A stretch of 64,000 nt of DNA from Pseudoxanthomonas sp. (GTDB lineage Bacteria; Pseudomonadota; Gammaproteobacteria; Xanthomonadales; Xanthomonadaceae): the NCBI RefSeq assembly GCF_027498035.1, contig NZ_CP114978.1, forward strand, positions 1,116,001-1,180,000, read 5' to 3'. Position numbers and translations under genes: made by a program. Under the pieces are notes generated by a model. That model saw nothing but the letters and a program-made list of their open reading frames with translations. It did no database searches and was not told the DNA's origin. Positions 41,915 through 50,504 of the stretch are shown in pieces. Within the stretch, counting starts at the first letter, position 1; the number at the start of each line of letters is the position of its first letter.

Positions 41915-43269
41915 GTGAAATCGCAGGCTCCATCTGGTGGATGATCGTCGCGCTCGGCGTGCTGGTCACCTTCCATGAGTACGGCCACTACTGGGTCGCG
42001 CGCCGTTGCGGCGTGGGCGTGCTGCGTTTTTCCGTGGGCTTCGGCAAACCGATCTGGTCGCGCCGCAACAAGCACGGGACCGAGTTCGCCATCGCCCCGA
42101 TTCCGCTCGGTGGTTACGTGAAGATGCTGGACGAGCGCGAAGCCGATGTTCCGGCCGAACGCCTGGGCGAAGCCTTCAACCGCAAACCAGTCCTGCAGCG
42201 CATCGCGGTGGTCGCCGCCGGCCCGATCGCCAATCTGATCCTGTGCGTGGCCCTGCTGTGGGCCATGTTCGTGATCGGCAAGGAAGATTTCGCCCCCATC
42301 GTGGGGCGTGTCGACGGCGTCGCCCAGCAGTCCGGCCTGCGCCCCGGCGACCGGATCCTGGCGTTGGACGGCCGTAGCATCGCCACCGCGACCGAAGCCA
42401 CCATGGCCCTGATTGGCGCGGCCATGGATGACCGGGACGTCCAGGCCCAGATCGAAGATGCCGCCGGCAACCAGATCGAACGACGCGTGCTGACCTCGCA
42501 CCTGCCCGCTGGCTTCGACCAACAGAACGTCACCGGCGACCTCGGCCTGCGCTGGCAGTTCGCGGTAGAACCGGCCGAAGTCCGCGAGGTCGCGCCCGGC
42601 TCGCCCGCCGCCGGCGCCCTGCAGGCCGGCGACCTGATCACCGCCATCGACGGCGAAGCCGTGGATGCGGCCGATGCGCTGCGACCGATGGTCCAGCGCC
42701 TGGGCGCACGCGGCGGCGAAGTCATGGTCGAAGTCGAACGCGAAGGCAGCCGCCTGGCGCTGCCGCTGCAGCCGCAGCGTATGACCGACCCCAACACACA
42801 CGCCCAATTCTGGGGATTGGGCATCGCCCTGGGCCGCAGCACGCCGCCGGCCTACGATGCGCTGCAGCGCTACGGCCCACTGGCCGCAATCCCGGTCGCG
42901 GTGCGCCAGACCGGACAATTGGCGTCCGATTCGCTGGGCATGATCCGGCGCATGGTCACCGGCCACGCTTCCCTTCAGAACGTGTCAGGCCCGGTCACGA
43001 TTGCCAAGGTCGCCAATGCCTCGGCCGAGCGTGGACTGACCTGGTTCCTGCAGTTCCTCGCACTGCTGTCGCTGAGCCTGGCCATCGTGAACCTGCTGCC
43101 AATCCCGGTCTTGGACGGCGGACACCTGCTGTATTACCTTATCGAGTTGGTCAAGGGCAGCCCGCTAAGCGAGCGGGCCATGGCCGCTGGTCAGTTCGCT
43201 GGCCTGGCCATCCTGGCCGGCCTGATGGGGCTGGCGCTTTACAACGACATCCTGCGCCCGGTGATCTGA
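41911..43269 (+). CDS. rseP: RIP zinc metalloprotease RseP
   Basis: RseP cleaves anti-sigma factor RseA inside the membrane to release sigma-E and removes leftover signal peptides. The 452-aa product has the zinc motif HEYGHYW (residues 22–26 for HEYGH) in TM1. Two PDZ domains lie in the periplasmic part (ARVDGVAQQSGLRPGDRILA-like VDGVAQQSGLRPGD, and VAPGSPAAGALQAGDLI). The C-terminal LDGGHL (about 401–406) supplies the third zinc ligand. It lies immediately upstream of bamA, an arrangement conserved in Proteobacteria. Confidence 0.96.
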   Translation: MSEIAGSIWWMIVALGVLVTFHEYGHYWVARRCGVGVLRFSVGFGKPIWSRRNKHGTEFAIAPIPLGGYVKMLDEREADVPAERLGEAFNRKPVLQRIAVVAAGPIANLILCVALLWAMFVIGKEDFAPIVGRVDGVAQQSGLRPGDRILALDGRSIATATEATMALIGAAMDDRDVQAQIEDAAGNQIERRVLTSHLPAGFDQQNVTGDLGLRWQFAVEPAEVREVAPGSPAAGALQAGDLITAIDGEAVDAADALRPMVQRLGARGGEVMVEVEREGSRLALPLQPQRMTDPNTHAQFWGLGIALGRSTPPAYDALQRYGPLAAIPVAVRQTGQLASDSLGMIRRMVTGHASLQNVSGPVTIAKVANASAERGLTWFLQFLALLSLSLAIVNLLPIPVLDGGHLLYYLIELVKGSPLSERAMAAGQFAGLAILAGLMGLALYNDILRPVI

Positions 43270-43355
43270 TGCTCTCCACTGCTCCACTTTTGGCCGCCAT
43301 CCGGCGGCCCACCCCCTGCGGGGGTCTTTCCGAAACCAGTTCTCCGACGGATGTG

Positions 43356-45854
43356 ATGATGACGCGACTCCCGACCCGCCGCCTGCTTGCCCTCGCCCTG
43401 GCCTCTGCCATCGCGACTCCGGCCTGGGCCCAGTCGACCGACCTGAGCGCACCGGCCTTCGGGACGCCGCAACAGCAGCAGTCCGCCTCGCCTGCCGCGT
43501 TCGGCATGCAACTCCCTGCGGCATCGCCTTCGGATTTCGTCGTCAGCGACATCCGCGTCGATGGCGTGCAGCGCATCTCCAGCGGCACGGTACTGACCTA
43601 CTTGCCGATCGAACGCGGTGACACGGTCACCCAGGCCAAGATCGGCGATGCGATCCGCGCGCTCTACCACACCAGCTTCTTCGAGGACGTCCAGCTCTCG
43701 CGCCAGGGCACGATCCTGGTGGTCACGCTGAAGGAGCGCCCGGCGATCAACAAGCTGACGCTGACCGGCAACAAGGACATCAAGACCGAAGACCTGACCA
43801 AGGGCCTGAGCGACATCGGCCTGTCCGAAGGCGGCACCTTCGACCGCCTGGCCCTGGACCGGGTCACCCAGGAACTGGTGCGCCAGTACAACAACCGCGG
43901 CAAGTACAACGTGCAGATCACCCCGACGGTGAGCCCGCTGGACCGCAACCGCGTGGACGTCACCATCTCGGTCAAGGAAGGCAAGGCGGCCAAGATCCGC
44001 CACATCAACCTGGTCGGCACCGAGAAGTTCGCGAACGAGGACATCACCGCCGGCTGGGAATCGCAGGAGCACAACTGGCTGTCCTGGTACCGCCGCGACG
44101 ATCAGTACTCCAAGGAAAAGCTCTCCGGCGACATCGAGAAGCTCAATTCCTGGTACCTGGACCGTGGCTACGTCGATTTCAGCCTGGATTCGACCCAGGT
44201 GGCGATCAGCCCGGACAAGAAGGACATGTTCCTGACCGGCGGCGTGACCGAAGGCGAGCAGTACACCGTCTCCGACGTGAAGGTCAGCGGTGACACCATC
44301 CTGCCGCAGGATCGCGTGGAAAAGATGGTGCTGGTGCGCAAGGGCCAGATCTTCTCCCGCCGCCTGCTGGAGATCACCTCCGACTCGATCACCGCGACCC
44401 TGGCCAACGTTGGCTATGCCTTCGCCCAGGTCAATCCGATCCCGACGGTGGACCGCGAAAAGCGCACCGTGGCCATCAACATGCAGGTCGTTCCCGGCCC
44501 GCGCGTCAACGTGCGCCGGATCGAGTTCAAGGGCAACGCCCGCACCGGCGATGAAGTGCTGCGCCGCGAAATGCGCCAGTTCGAAGGCGCCTGGTATTCG
44601 CAGGCCGCGATCGACCGTTCCAAGGTCCGCCTGCAGCGCCTGGGTTACTTCGAATCCGTGGACGTGACCACCCAGCCGGTGCCGGGCACGCGCGACCAGG
44701 TCGACGTGATCTACACCGTCAAGGAAACCACCTCGGGCAGCTTCACCTTCGGCCTGGGCTACTCGCAGCTGGGCGGCGTCACCACCTCGGTGCAGCTGTC
44801 GCAGAACAACTTCCTGGGCGGCGGCAACCGCGTGGCGGTCGAGGCTTCGCGCAGCTACTACACCGATCGCTATTCGTTCTCCTTCACCAATCCCTACTTC
44901 ACCGACGACGGCGTATCGCTGGGCTACAACCTGTCCTACAGCAACACCGACTATTCGGACTACAACACCGCTTACTACGACACACGCAACATCGCCGCGC
45001 AGGCGATCCTGGGAATCCCGCTGAGCGAAAGCGACAGCGTGTCGCTGATGTTCGGCATCGACTCGACCCAGGTCAGCACCTACGACGGCTATACCCCGCA
45101 GGCGATCATCGACTACGTCAAGGCACTAGGCAGCCGCACCTTCCACGCCTGGCGTTCGCAGATCGGCTGGGCCCGCGATACCCGCAACGACTATTTCATG
45201 CCGACCCGCGGCATCTACCAGCGCATCTCGGCGGAAGTCACCCTGCCCGGCTCCACGGTGGAGTACTACAAGCTCAACTACGAATTCTCCAAATACTGGT
45301 CGTTGAGCCCGGCCTTCGTGCTGCGTACCGGTGCCGAACTGGGCTACGGCGATAGCTACGGCAAGGACACCACGCGCACGATCTGCACCGTGTCCGACAC
45401 CAACCTGGCGGCCACCGACTGCAGCAACGCGGGCGCGGTCGCAACGACCTACACCGCCAGCGGCCTGCCGTTCTACGAGAACTTCTACGCCGGCGGCGTG
45501 CGCTCGGTGCGTGGTTTCGAGGACAACACCCTGGGTCCGCGCTCGGAAGCCACCGCGTACTACAGCGACGGCCAGCCGCTGGGTGGTTCGCTCAAGACCA
45601 TCGGCCAGCTCGAACTGATCTTCCCGAAGCTGTTCGACTCCAACGCCGCGCGCATCTCGGCCTTCGTCGACGTGGGCAATGTCTACAACGGCTACAGCGA
45701 GTTCCACGCCAACGACCTGCGCGCCTCCACGGGCGTGGCGCTGTTGTGGCGCGCGCCGGTCGGCCCGATCTCGATCAGCTATGCCATCCCGCTGAAGACC
45801 CAGACCGGCGACGAGATCGAACGCCTGCAGTTCACCTTCGGCGGATCGTTCTAG
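43356..45854 (+). CDS. bamA: Outer-membrane protein assembly factor BamA
   Basis: BamA folds and inserts beta-barrel proteins into the outer membrane. The 832-aa precursor begins MMTRLPTRRLLALALASAIA, with cleavage likely after AWA. A Gln/Ala-rich linker leads into five POTRA domains (from about residue 60, FVVSDIRVDGVQRISSGTVL, to about 450) and a C-terminal 16-strand barrel. The loop-6 VRGF motif is at about 718–721, and the chain ends in RLQFTFGGSF, with the terminal Phe needed for barrel recognition. The open frame runs 29 codons further upstream to the rseP stop, but the signal peptide fixes this start or the adjacent ATG at 43359. Confidence 0.96.
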   Translation: MMTRLPTRRLLALALASAIATPAWAQSTDLSAPAFGTPQQQQSASPAAFGMQLPAASPSDFVVSDIRVDGVQRISSGTVLTYLPIERGDTVTQAKIGDAIRALYHTSFFEDVQLSRQGTILVVTLKERPAINKLTLTGNKDIKTEDLTKGLSDIGLSEGGTFDRLALDRVTQELVRQYNNRGKYNVQITPTVSPLDRNRVDVTISVKEGKAAKIRHINLVGTEKFANEDITAGWESQEHNWLSWYRRDDQYSKEKLSGDIEKLNSWYLDRGYVDFSLDSTQVAISPDKKDMFLTGGVTEGEQYTVSDVKVSGDTILPQDRVEKMVLVRKGQIFSRRLLEITSDSITATLANVGYAFAQVNPIPTVDREKRTVAINMQVVPGPRVNVRRIEFKGNARTGDEVLRREMRQFEGAWYSQAAIDRSKVRLQRLGYFESVDVTTQPVPGTRDQVDVIYTVKETTSGSFTFGLGYSQLGGVTTSVQLSQNNFLGGGNRVAVEASRSYYTDRYSFSFTNPYFTDDGVSLGYNLSYSNTDYSDYNTAYYDTRNIAAQAILGIPLSESDSVSLMFGIDSTQVSTYDGYTPQAIIDYVKALGSRTFHAWRSQIGWARDTRNDYFMPTRGIYQRISAEVTLPGSTVEYYKLNYEFSKYWSLSPAFVLRTGAELGYGDSYGKDTTRTICTVSDTNLAATDCSNAGAVATTYTASGLPFYENFYAGGVRSVRGFEDNTLGPRSEATAYYSDGQPLGGSLKTIGQLELIFPKLFDSNAARISAFVDVGNVYNGYSEFHANDLRASTGVALLWRAPVGPISISYAIPLKTQTGDEIERLQFTFGGSF

Positions 45855-45880
45855 GTTTCCGCGCCCGCACTGGCATGACC

Positions 45881-45903
45881 AAGGCCCGGCTTGTCCGGGC
45901 CTT
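45881..45903 (+). terminator. Terminator-like hairpin after bamA
   Basis: AAGGCCCGG (45881–45889) pairs with CCGGGCCTT (45895–45903), followed by CGTTTGT. The T tract is short and interrupted, so termination may be partial. It separates bamA from lpxD. Confidence 0.6.
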
Positions 45904-45927
45904 CGTTTGTGCGATGCGGGCTCAGGG

Positions 45928-45933
45928 TAAAAT
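45928..45933 (+). promoter_or_regulatory. -10 box immediately before lpxD
   Basis: TAAAAT ends 7 bp before the lpxD ATG. A weak TTGTGC at 45907 is a possible -35. If used, transcription would start at or very near the ATG, giving a leaderless mRNA. Confidence 0.4.
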
Positions 45934-45940
45934 GCCGCGC

Positions 45941-46960
45941 ATGAGCACACTCCCCCATACCGCTGGCGACCTGGCCCAGCGTTTCGGCCTGGAACTGCAT
46001 GGCGATGCCGCCGCCACCGTGACCGGTGCGGCGACCTTGGCCGCTGCACAGCGCGGGCAGCTGGCATTCCTGGCCAATCCGCGCTATGCGGACCTGCTGG
46101 CGACCACCCAGGCATCGATCGTGATCGTCAGCGCCGACCATGTGGAAGGCGTGCGCGGCACCGCGCTGGTCGCCAAGGACCCGCACGTGGCCTTCGCCAA
46201 GGTGTCCGAGCTGTTCGAATCCACATTCACGCGTCCGGCCGGCATCCATCCCAGCGCGGTGATCCATCCCAGTGCGCAGATCGCTGCCAGCGCCAGCATC
46301 GGAGCGCACGTCTGCGTCGGTGAAGGCAGCAGCATCGGCGAGCGCTGCGTGATCGGCCCGGGCTGCGTCATCGGCGAACACTGCAGCGTCGGCGACGACT
46401 GCGAACTGGTCGCCCGCGTCACCTTGGTCCTGCGTGTCCGCCTGGGTCGCAACGTACGCATCCATCCGGGCGCCGTGCTGGGCGCGCAGGGGTTCGGCAT
46501 GGCCATGGAACACGGCCGCTGGCTCAACGTGCCGCAACTGGGCGGCGTGGTGGTCGGTGAAGACTGCGAGATCGGCGCCAACACCTGCATCGACCGCGGC
46601 GCACTGGAAGACACCGTGCTGGAAGAGGATGTCCGCCTGGACAACCAGATCCAGATCGCCCACAACGTCCATGTTGGTGCACATACCGCCATGGCCGCGC
46701 AGGTGGGCATCGCAGGGAGTGCGAAGATCGGCCGCTATTGCATGCTGGCCGGCAAGGTGGGCGTGTCAGGCCACCTGGAAATCTGCGACAAGGTCACCAT
46801 CCTGGCCATGTCGATGGTCGCCGGCCCGGTCACCGAGCCTGGCGTCTACGCCTCATCCCTTCCCATCACCGACGTCCGCACCTGGCGCAAGAACGCAGCG
46901 CGTTTCCGCCAGCTGGACGCGCTCGCCCGGCGCATCCCCGCCGCCAGCAAGGACTCTTAA
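45941..46960 (+). CDS. lpxD: UDP-3-O-(3-hydroxyacyl)glucosamine N-acyltransferase
   Basis: LpxD adds the second acyl chain in lipid A synthesis from acyl-ACP. The 339-aa product has the N-terminal uridine-binding domain (TAGDLAQRFGLELHGD, GQLAFLANPRY). A left-handed beta helix of hexapeptide repeats follows (HPSAVIHPSAQIAASASIGA onward, about 100–300), with catalytic-His region NQIQIAHNVHVGAHTAMAAQ, and then a C-terminal helix. Xanthomonad order bamA–lpxD lacks skp. No leader or ribosome site is obvious. Confidence 0.96.
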   Translation: MSTLPHTAGDLAQRFGLELHGDAAATVTGAATLAAAQRGQLAFLANPRYADLLATTQASIVIVSADHVEGVRGTALVAKDPHVAFAKVSELFESTFTRPAGIHPSAVIHPSAQIAASASIGAHVCVGEGSSIGERCVIGPGCVIGEHCSVGDDCELVARVTLVLRVRLGRNVRIHPGAVLGAQGFGMAMEHGRWLNVPQLGGVVVGEDCEIGANTCIDRGALEDTVLEEDVRLDNQIQIAHNVHVGAHTAMAAQVGIAGSAKIGRYCMLAGKVGVSGHLEICDKVTILAMSMVAGPVTEPGVYASSLPITDVRTWRKNAARFRQLDALARRIPAASKDS

Positions 46961-46968
46961 GAACCACC

Positions 46969-47436
46969 ATGGTCATGAACCTAGAACTGCCTCTCGACAT
47001 CGAAACTATCCAGCAGCTGCTGCCACACCGCTATCCGTTCCTGCTTGTGGACCGGGTGACCGAGTTTGAGCCAGGCAAACGCCTGCTGGCCTACAAGAAC
47101 GTCTCTTTCAACGAGCCGTTCTTCAATGGCCATTTCCCCGAGCGCAAGGTCATGCCGGGCGTGTTGATCATCGAGGCACTGGCGCAGGCCGGCGGACTGA
47201 TCACCCAGATCGGCTACGGTGAGGAAGCCAAGAACAAGCTGTTCTACCTGGTCAAGGTGGATAACGTGAAGTTCAGTTGCCCGGTGGTGCCTGGCGACCG
47301 CCTGGAGCTGGAGGCCAAGGTCAAGCGCACGATCCGCAATATGGCCCTTTATGAATGCGTGGCGCGCGTGGACGGCAAGCAGGTCGCCTGTGCCGAGATG
47401 CTGTGCGCCGAAGTCGACAAGGCCAAGGAGGAGTAA
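46969..47436 (+). CDS. fabZ: 3-hydroxyacyl-ACP dehydratase FabZ
   Basis: FabZ dehydrates 3-hydroxyacyl-ACP in fatty-acid elongation and competes with LpxA/LpxD for the same acyl-ACP pool. The 155-aa hot-dog protein has LLPHRYPFLLVDRV, FNGHFPERKVMPGVLIIEALAQAGG (catalytic His and, in the helix, Glu), and KFSCPVVPGDRLELEAK. ATGs at 46969 and 46975 are both possible; they differ by two residues. It sits 8 bp after lpxD and 3 bp before lpxA. Confidence 0.97.
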   Translation: MVMNLELPLDIETIQQLLPHRYPFLLVDRVTEFEPGKRLLAYKNVSFNEPFFNGHFPERKVMPGVLIIEALAQAGGLITQIGYGEEAKNKLFYLVKVDNVKFSCPVVPGDRLELEAKVKRTIRNMALYECVARVDGKQVACAEMLCAEVDKAKEE

Positions 47437-47439
47437 CCG

Positions 47440-48225
47440 ATGACCGATACGCTGATCCACCCCTCGGCCGTCATCGACCCTGGCGCGAAACTGGGCACTG
47501 GCGTGCAGGTTGGCGCGTTCACGTTGATCGGCGCCGATGTCGAAATCGGCGACGGCACCATCATCGGCCCGCACTGTTCGGTCACCGGCCCGACCCGGAT
47601 CGGCCGTGACAACCATTTCGTCGGCCATGTCGCCGTCGGTGGCCAGCCGCAGGACAAGAAGTTCGCTGGCGAACGCACCGAACTGGTGATCGGCGACCGC
47701 AACGTGTTCCGCGAATTCGTCACGCTCAACCGCGGCACGGTCACCGGCAACAGCGTCACCCGCATCGGCGACGACAACTGGCTGCTGGCCTACACGCACG
47801 TGGCGCACGACTGCATCGTCGGCAACCACTGCGTGTTCTCCAACAACACCACGCTGGCCGGCCACGTCACCATCGGCGACTGGGTGATCTTCAGCGGCTT
47901 TTCCGGCGCGCATCAGTTCTGCCGCGTCGGTGACCACGCCTTCATCGGCATGGGCGCGCTGCTGGGCGGCGACGTCACGCCCTTCACCATGGTCGCCGCC
48001 GACGAACACGGCCGGCCGCGCGGCATCAACAGCGAAGGCCTGAAGCGCCGCGGTTTCGATGCCGAGCGCATCTCGGCGATCAAGCGCGCTTACCGCACGC
48101 TGTACGTGGCCGGGCTGCCGCTGGCCGAGGCCCAGCAGCAGCTGTCCGAGCAGGCGCAGGGCAGCGAGGACGTCAAGGCGATGCTGGATTTCATCACCAG
48201 CGGCGAGCGTCGCCTGCTGCGCTGA
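47440..48225 (+). CDS. lpxA: UDP-N-acetylglucosamine acyltransferase
   Basis: LpxA performs the first acylation of lipid A synthesis. The 261-aa product is a left-handed beta helix starting DTLIHPSAVIDPGAKLGTGV. TLNRGT, AYTHVAHDCIVGNHCVF (catalytic His), GFSGAHQFCRVGDHAFIGMG and a C-terminal helical bundle with INSEGLKRRGF follow. GGAGGAG lies in the end of fabZ just before the ATG. Complete. Confidence 0.97.
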   Translation: MTDTLIHPSAVIDPGAKLGTGVQVGAFTLIGADVEIGDGTIIGPHCSVTGPTRIGRDNHFVGHVAVGGQPQDKKFAGERTELVIGDRNVFREFVTLNRGTVTGNSVTRIGDDNWLLAYTHVAHDCIVGNHCVFSNNTTLAGHVTIGDWVIFSGFSGAHQFCRVGDHAFIGMGALLGGDVTPFTMVAADEHGRPRGINSEGLKRRGFDAERISAIKRAYRTLYVAGLPLAEAQQQLSEQAQGSEDVKAMLDFITSGERRLLR

Positions 48226-48243
48226 AGCGCTCGCAAGCACGCC

Positions 48244-49464
48244 ATGCACACCGTCAACACCCCAGCCGCGCGGACGCCGGCCGGACCCACTACCAGTACC
48301 GCCGGCACACGCCGACTGCGGTTTGCGCTGGTCGCGGGCGAGGCGTCGGGCGATGCGCTCGGCGCGGATCTGATCGCACAGCTCAAGCAGCGCCATCCCG
48401 ATGCACAGTTCGCCGGCATCGGCGGCGACAGCATGCGCGCGGCGGGCCTGGACAGCTGGTTCGATGCCAGCGAACTGGCGGTGATGGGCCTGGCCGAGGT
48501 GCTGCGCCACCTGCCGCGCCTGCTCAAGCTCCGCAAGTCGCTGCGCCAACGGGTGCTCGACTGGCAGCCGGACGTCTTCATCGGCATCGATGCACCGGAC
48601 TTCAACCTGGCGGTGGAACGCTGGCTGAAAACCCGCGGCCTGCGCACCGTGCATTACGTCAGCCCCTCGGTCTGGGCCTGGCGCGAAAAACGTGCGCAGA
48701 AGATCGGCCGCAGCGCCGACCTGGTGCTATGCCTGTTCCCGATGGAGCCGCAGATCTACGCACGCCACGGCATCGACGCGCGCTATGTCGGCCATCCGAT
48801 GGCCGATGCGCTGCCGCTGGCACCGGACCGCGCCGCCGCGCGCACCACGCTCGGCCTCAATCCGAAGACGCCGGTGCTGGCGGTGCTGCCCGGCAGTCGC
48901 CTGGGCGAAATCAATCGCCTGGCCGTGGACTTCATCGAAGCCGCGCGCCTTGTCGCCGAACAGGTGCCGCACCTGCAGGTCGTCATTCCAGCCGCCAATG
49001 CCGACTGTCGCGCTGCGTTGGAGCCGTTGCTGGCCGCCTCACCGTTCCCATCGCCGCGCCCGCGCCTGCTCACCGGCCTGGCCCGCGAGGCGATGGTCGC
49101 CAGTGACGTGGTGCTGCTGGCCTCGGGCACCGCCACGCTGGAAGCGATGCTGGCCAAGCGGCCGATGGTCGTTGGCTACAAGGTCGCGCCGCTGTCGGCA
49201 TGGATCGCACGCGCGCTCGGCCTGCTGAAGGTCAAGCGCTTCGCCCTGCCCAACGTGCTGGCCGGCGAAGACCTGGCACCGGAGCTGATGCAGGAAGACT
49301 GCACACCGCAGGCCCTGTCCGCCGCGTTGCTGCACTGGCTACGTGACCCGGAAGCCGTCACGGCGCTGCAACCGCAGTACCTGAAGTTGCACGAACAGTT
49401 GCGCCAGGATGCCTCCGCACGCGCCGCCGATGCGATCGACGCGCTGCTGTCCACCACACCATGA
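48244..49464 (+). CDS. lpxB: Lipid-A-disaccharide synthase
   Basis: LpxB, a GT19 glycosyltransferase, joins UDP-diacylglucosamine and lipid X. The 406-aa product carries about 27 extra N-terminal residues before RFALVAGEASGDALGADL, the family signature. HYVSPSVWAWREKR, YVGHPMAD, LLPGSRLGEI-type LAVLPGSRLGE, and LASGTATLEAMLAKRPMVVGYK follow. LpxC, LpxH and LpxK are not encoded here. rnhB overlaps its end by 4 bp. Confidence 0.96.
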   Translation: MHTVNTPAARTPAGPTTSTAGTRRLRFALVAGEASGDALGADLIAQLKQRHPDAQFAGIGGDSMRAAGLDSWFDASELAVMGLAEVLRHLPRLLKLRKSLRQRVLDWQPDVFIGIDAPDFNLAVERWLKTRGLRTVHYVSPSVWAWREKRAQKIGRSADLVLCLFPMEPQIYARHGIDARYVGHPMADALPLAPDRAAARTTLGLNPKTPVLAVLPGSRLGEINRLAVDFIEAARLVAEQVPHLQVVIPAANADCRAALEPLLAASPFPSPRPRLLTGLAREAMVASDVVLLASGTATLEAMLAKRPMVVGYKVAPLSAWIARALGLLKVKRFALPNVLAGEDLAPELMQEDCTPQALSAALLHWLRDPEAVTALQPQYLKLHEQLRQDASARAADAIDALLSTTP

Positions 49465-50081
49465 GCGCCATCGCCCCCGCCTTGCTCGTCGCCGGCGTCG
49501 ATGAAGCGGGCCGCGGACCACTCGCCGGCCCGCTGACCGTGGCCGCGGTGGTGTTCGATCCGGCGCGTCCGCGGATCAACGGACTGGATGATTCCAAGCA
49601 GCTCAACGAAGCCAAGCGCGAACTGCTCTACGACCGCATCGTCGAGCGGGCGCTGGCCTGGCATGTGGTGGTGATTGAGGTGGCCGAGATCGACCGGCTC
49701 AACATCTTCCAGGCCACGATGCTCGGCATGCGCATGGCGGTGGAAGCGGTCGCGCACGTGGCCGGCGTGGCCCATATCGACGGCAACAAGGTCCCGCCCG
49801 GCCTGCCCTGCCCTGGCCATGCATTGATCGGTGGCGATGGCCTGGACCGCGCGATCATGGCCGCTTCGATCCTGGCCAAGGTCACCCGCGACCGGATGAT
49901 GCTGGACCTGCACGCGCAGCATCCCGAATACGACTTCGCCCGCCACAAGGGCTACGGCACACCCGCCCACCTGGCCGCGCTGCGCCTGCATGGCCCCTGC
50001 GTACACCACCGGCACAGCTTCGCGCCGGTCCGGGCGGCCGCGCGTGGCGAGCGCGAAGTAACGCAGCCGGCCCTGCTTTAG
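49461..50081 (+). CDS. rnhB: Ribonuclease HII
   Basis: RnhB cuts RNA in RNA–DNA hybrids and single ribonucleotides in DNA. The 206-aa product has VAGVDEAGRGPLAGPLTVAA (catalytic Asp and Glu), LDDSKQLNEAKRE, IDGNKVPPGL (third Asp), ASILAKVTRDRMM (catalytic Asp region) and HKGYGTPAHLAAL. Complete. In relatives dnaE follows; here a regulatory insert of about 3.5 kb intervenes. Confidence 0.97.
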   Translation: MSAIAPALLVAGVDEAGRGPLAGPLTVAAVVFDPARPRINGLDDSKQLNEAKRELLYDRIVERALAWHVVVIEVAEIDRLNIFQATMLGMRMAVEAVAHVAGVAHIDGNKVPPGLPCPGHALIGGDGLDRAIMAASILAKVTRDRMMLDLHAQHPEYDFARHKGYGTPAHLAALRLHGPCVHHRHSFAPVRAAARGEREVTQPALL

Positions 50082-50164
50082 CCAGGCGCGCCGGGCGCCG
50101 GGAGACTGCTTGCTCCTGCTCGACGCCGCTGGCCCACGAAACGCACCACGGCCGCGGCAACCGG

Positions 50165-50503
50165 CTAATTCCCGCCTGTCCGCACCGGCCGGCCCGGGCC
50201 GACCACGATGGCAGCGCTGGGCGGGCGCGACAGTTCGGCACTGATGGTCAGCACCTGGTCCTGGCCGATCCGCCGGATCAGCAGCATCTCCTCGATCTTC
50301 GGCCTGGGGCCGGACCCAACCCTCGGCGCCGAGGCGATCGTGACCCGCAGGTCGAGGACGCGTCCTTCGCCCAGCGGAACCTGGAAGCCCTGCTCGATGG
50401 CCGGGTCTTCGGACGTGCCGGCCTTCGGCCTGGTCGTGCCCGCGGGGACTTTGCGGGCGGTTGTCCCGGCGCTTGTGCCGGCATGCTTGCGAGCGGTAGC
50501 CAT
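50165..50503 (-). CDS. Hypothetical protein coupled to the CadC-like regulator (112 aa)
   Basis: The ATG follows the regulator's TGA by one base (TGAGATG), and AGGAG lies 8 bp upstream inside the regulator gene, so the two are translated together. The first 30 residues are rich in Ala, Lys, Thr and Arg (MATARKHAGTSAGTTARKVP) and look disordered and basic. The rest, from EQGFQVPLGEGRVLDLRVTI to the end, looks like a small beta fold with IEEMLLIRRIGQDQVLTISAEL. No signal peptide or TM. I recognise no family; the context suggests a partner or target of the regulator. Confidence 0.55.
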   Translation of the reverse strand: MATARKHAGTSAGTTARKVPAGTTRPKAGTSEDPAIEQGFQVPLGEGRVLDLRVTIASAPRVGSGPRPKIEEMLLIRRIGQDQVLTISAELSRPPSAAIVVGPGRPVRTGGN

Positions 50504-50504
50504 C

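Noticed and set aside
45855..45940. Loss of skp between bamA and lpxD as a deletion
   Set aside because: bamA next to lpxD without skp is, as I recall, the normal order in xanthomonads, so it is a lineage marker rather than a local event.
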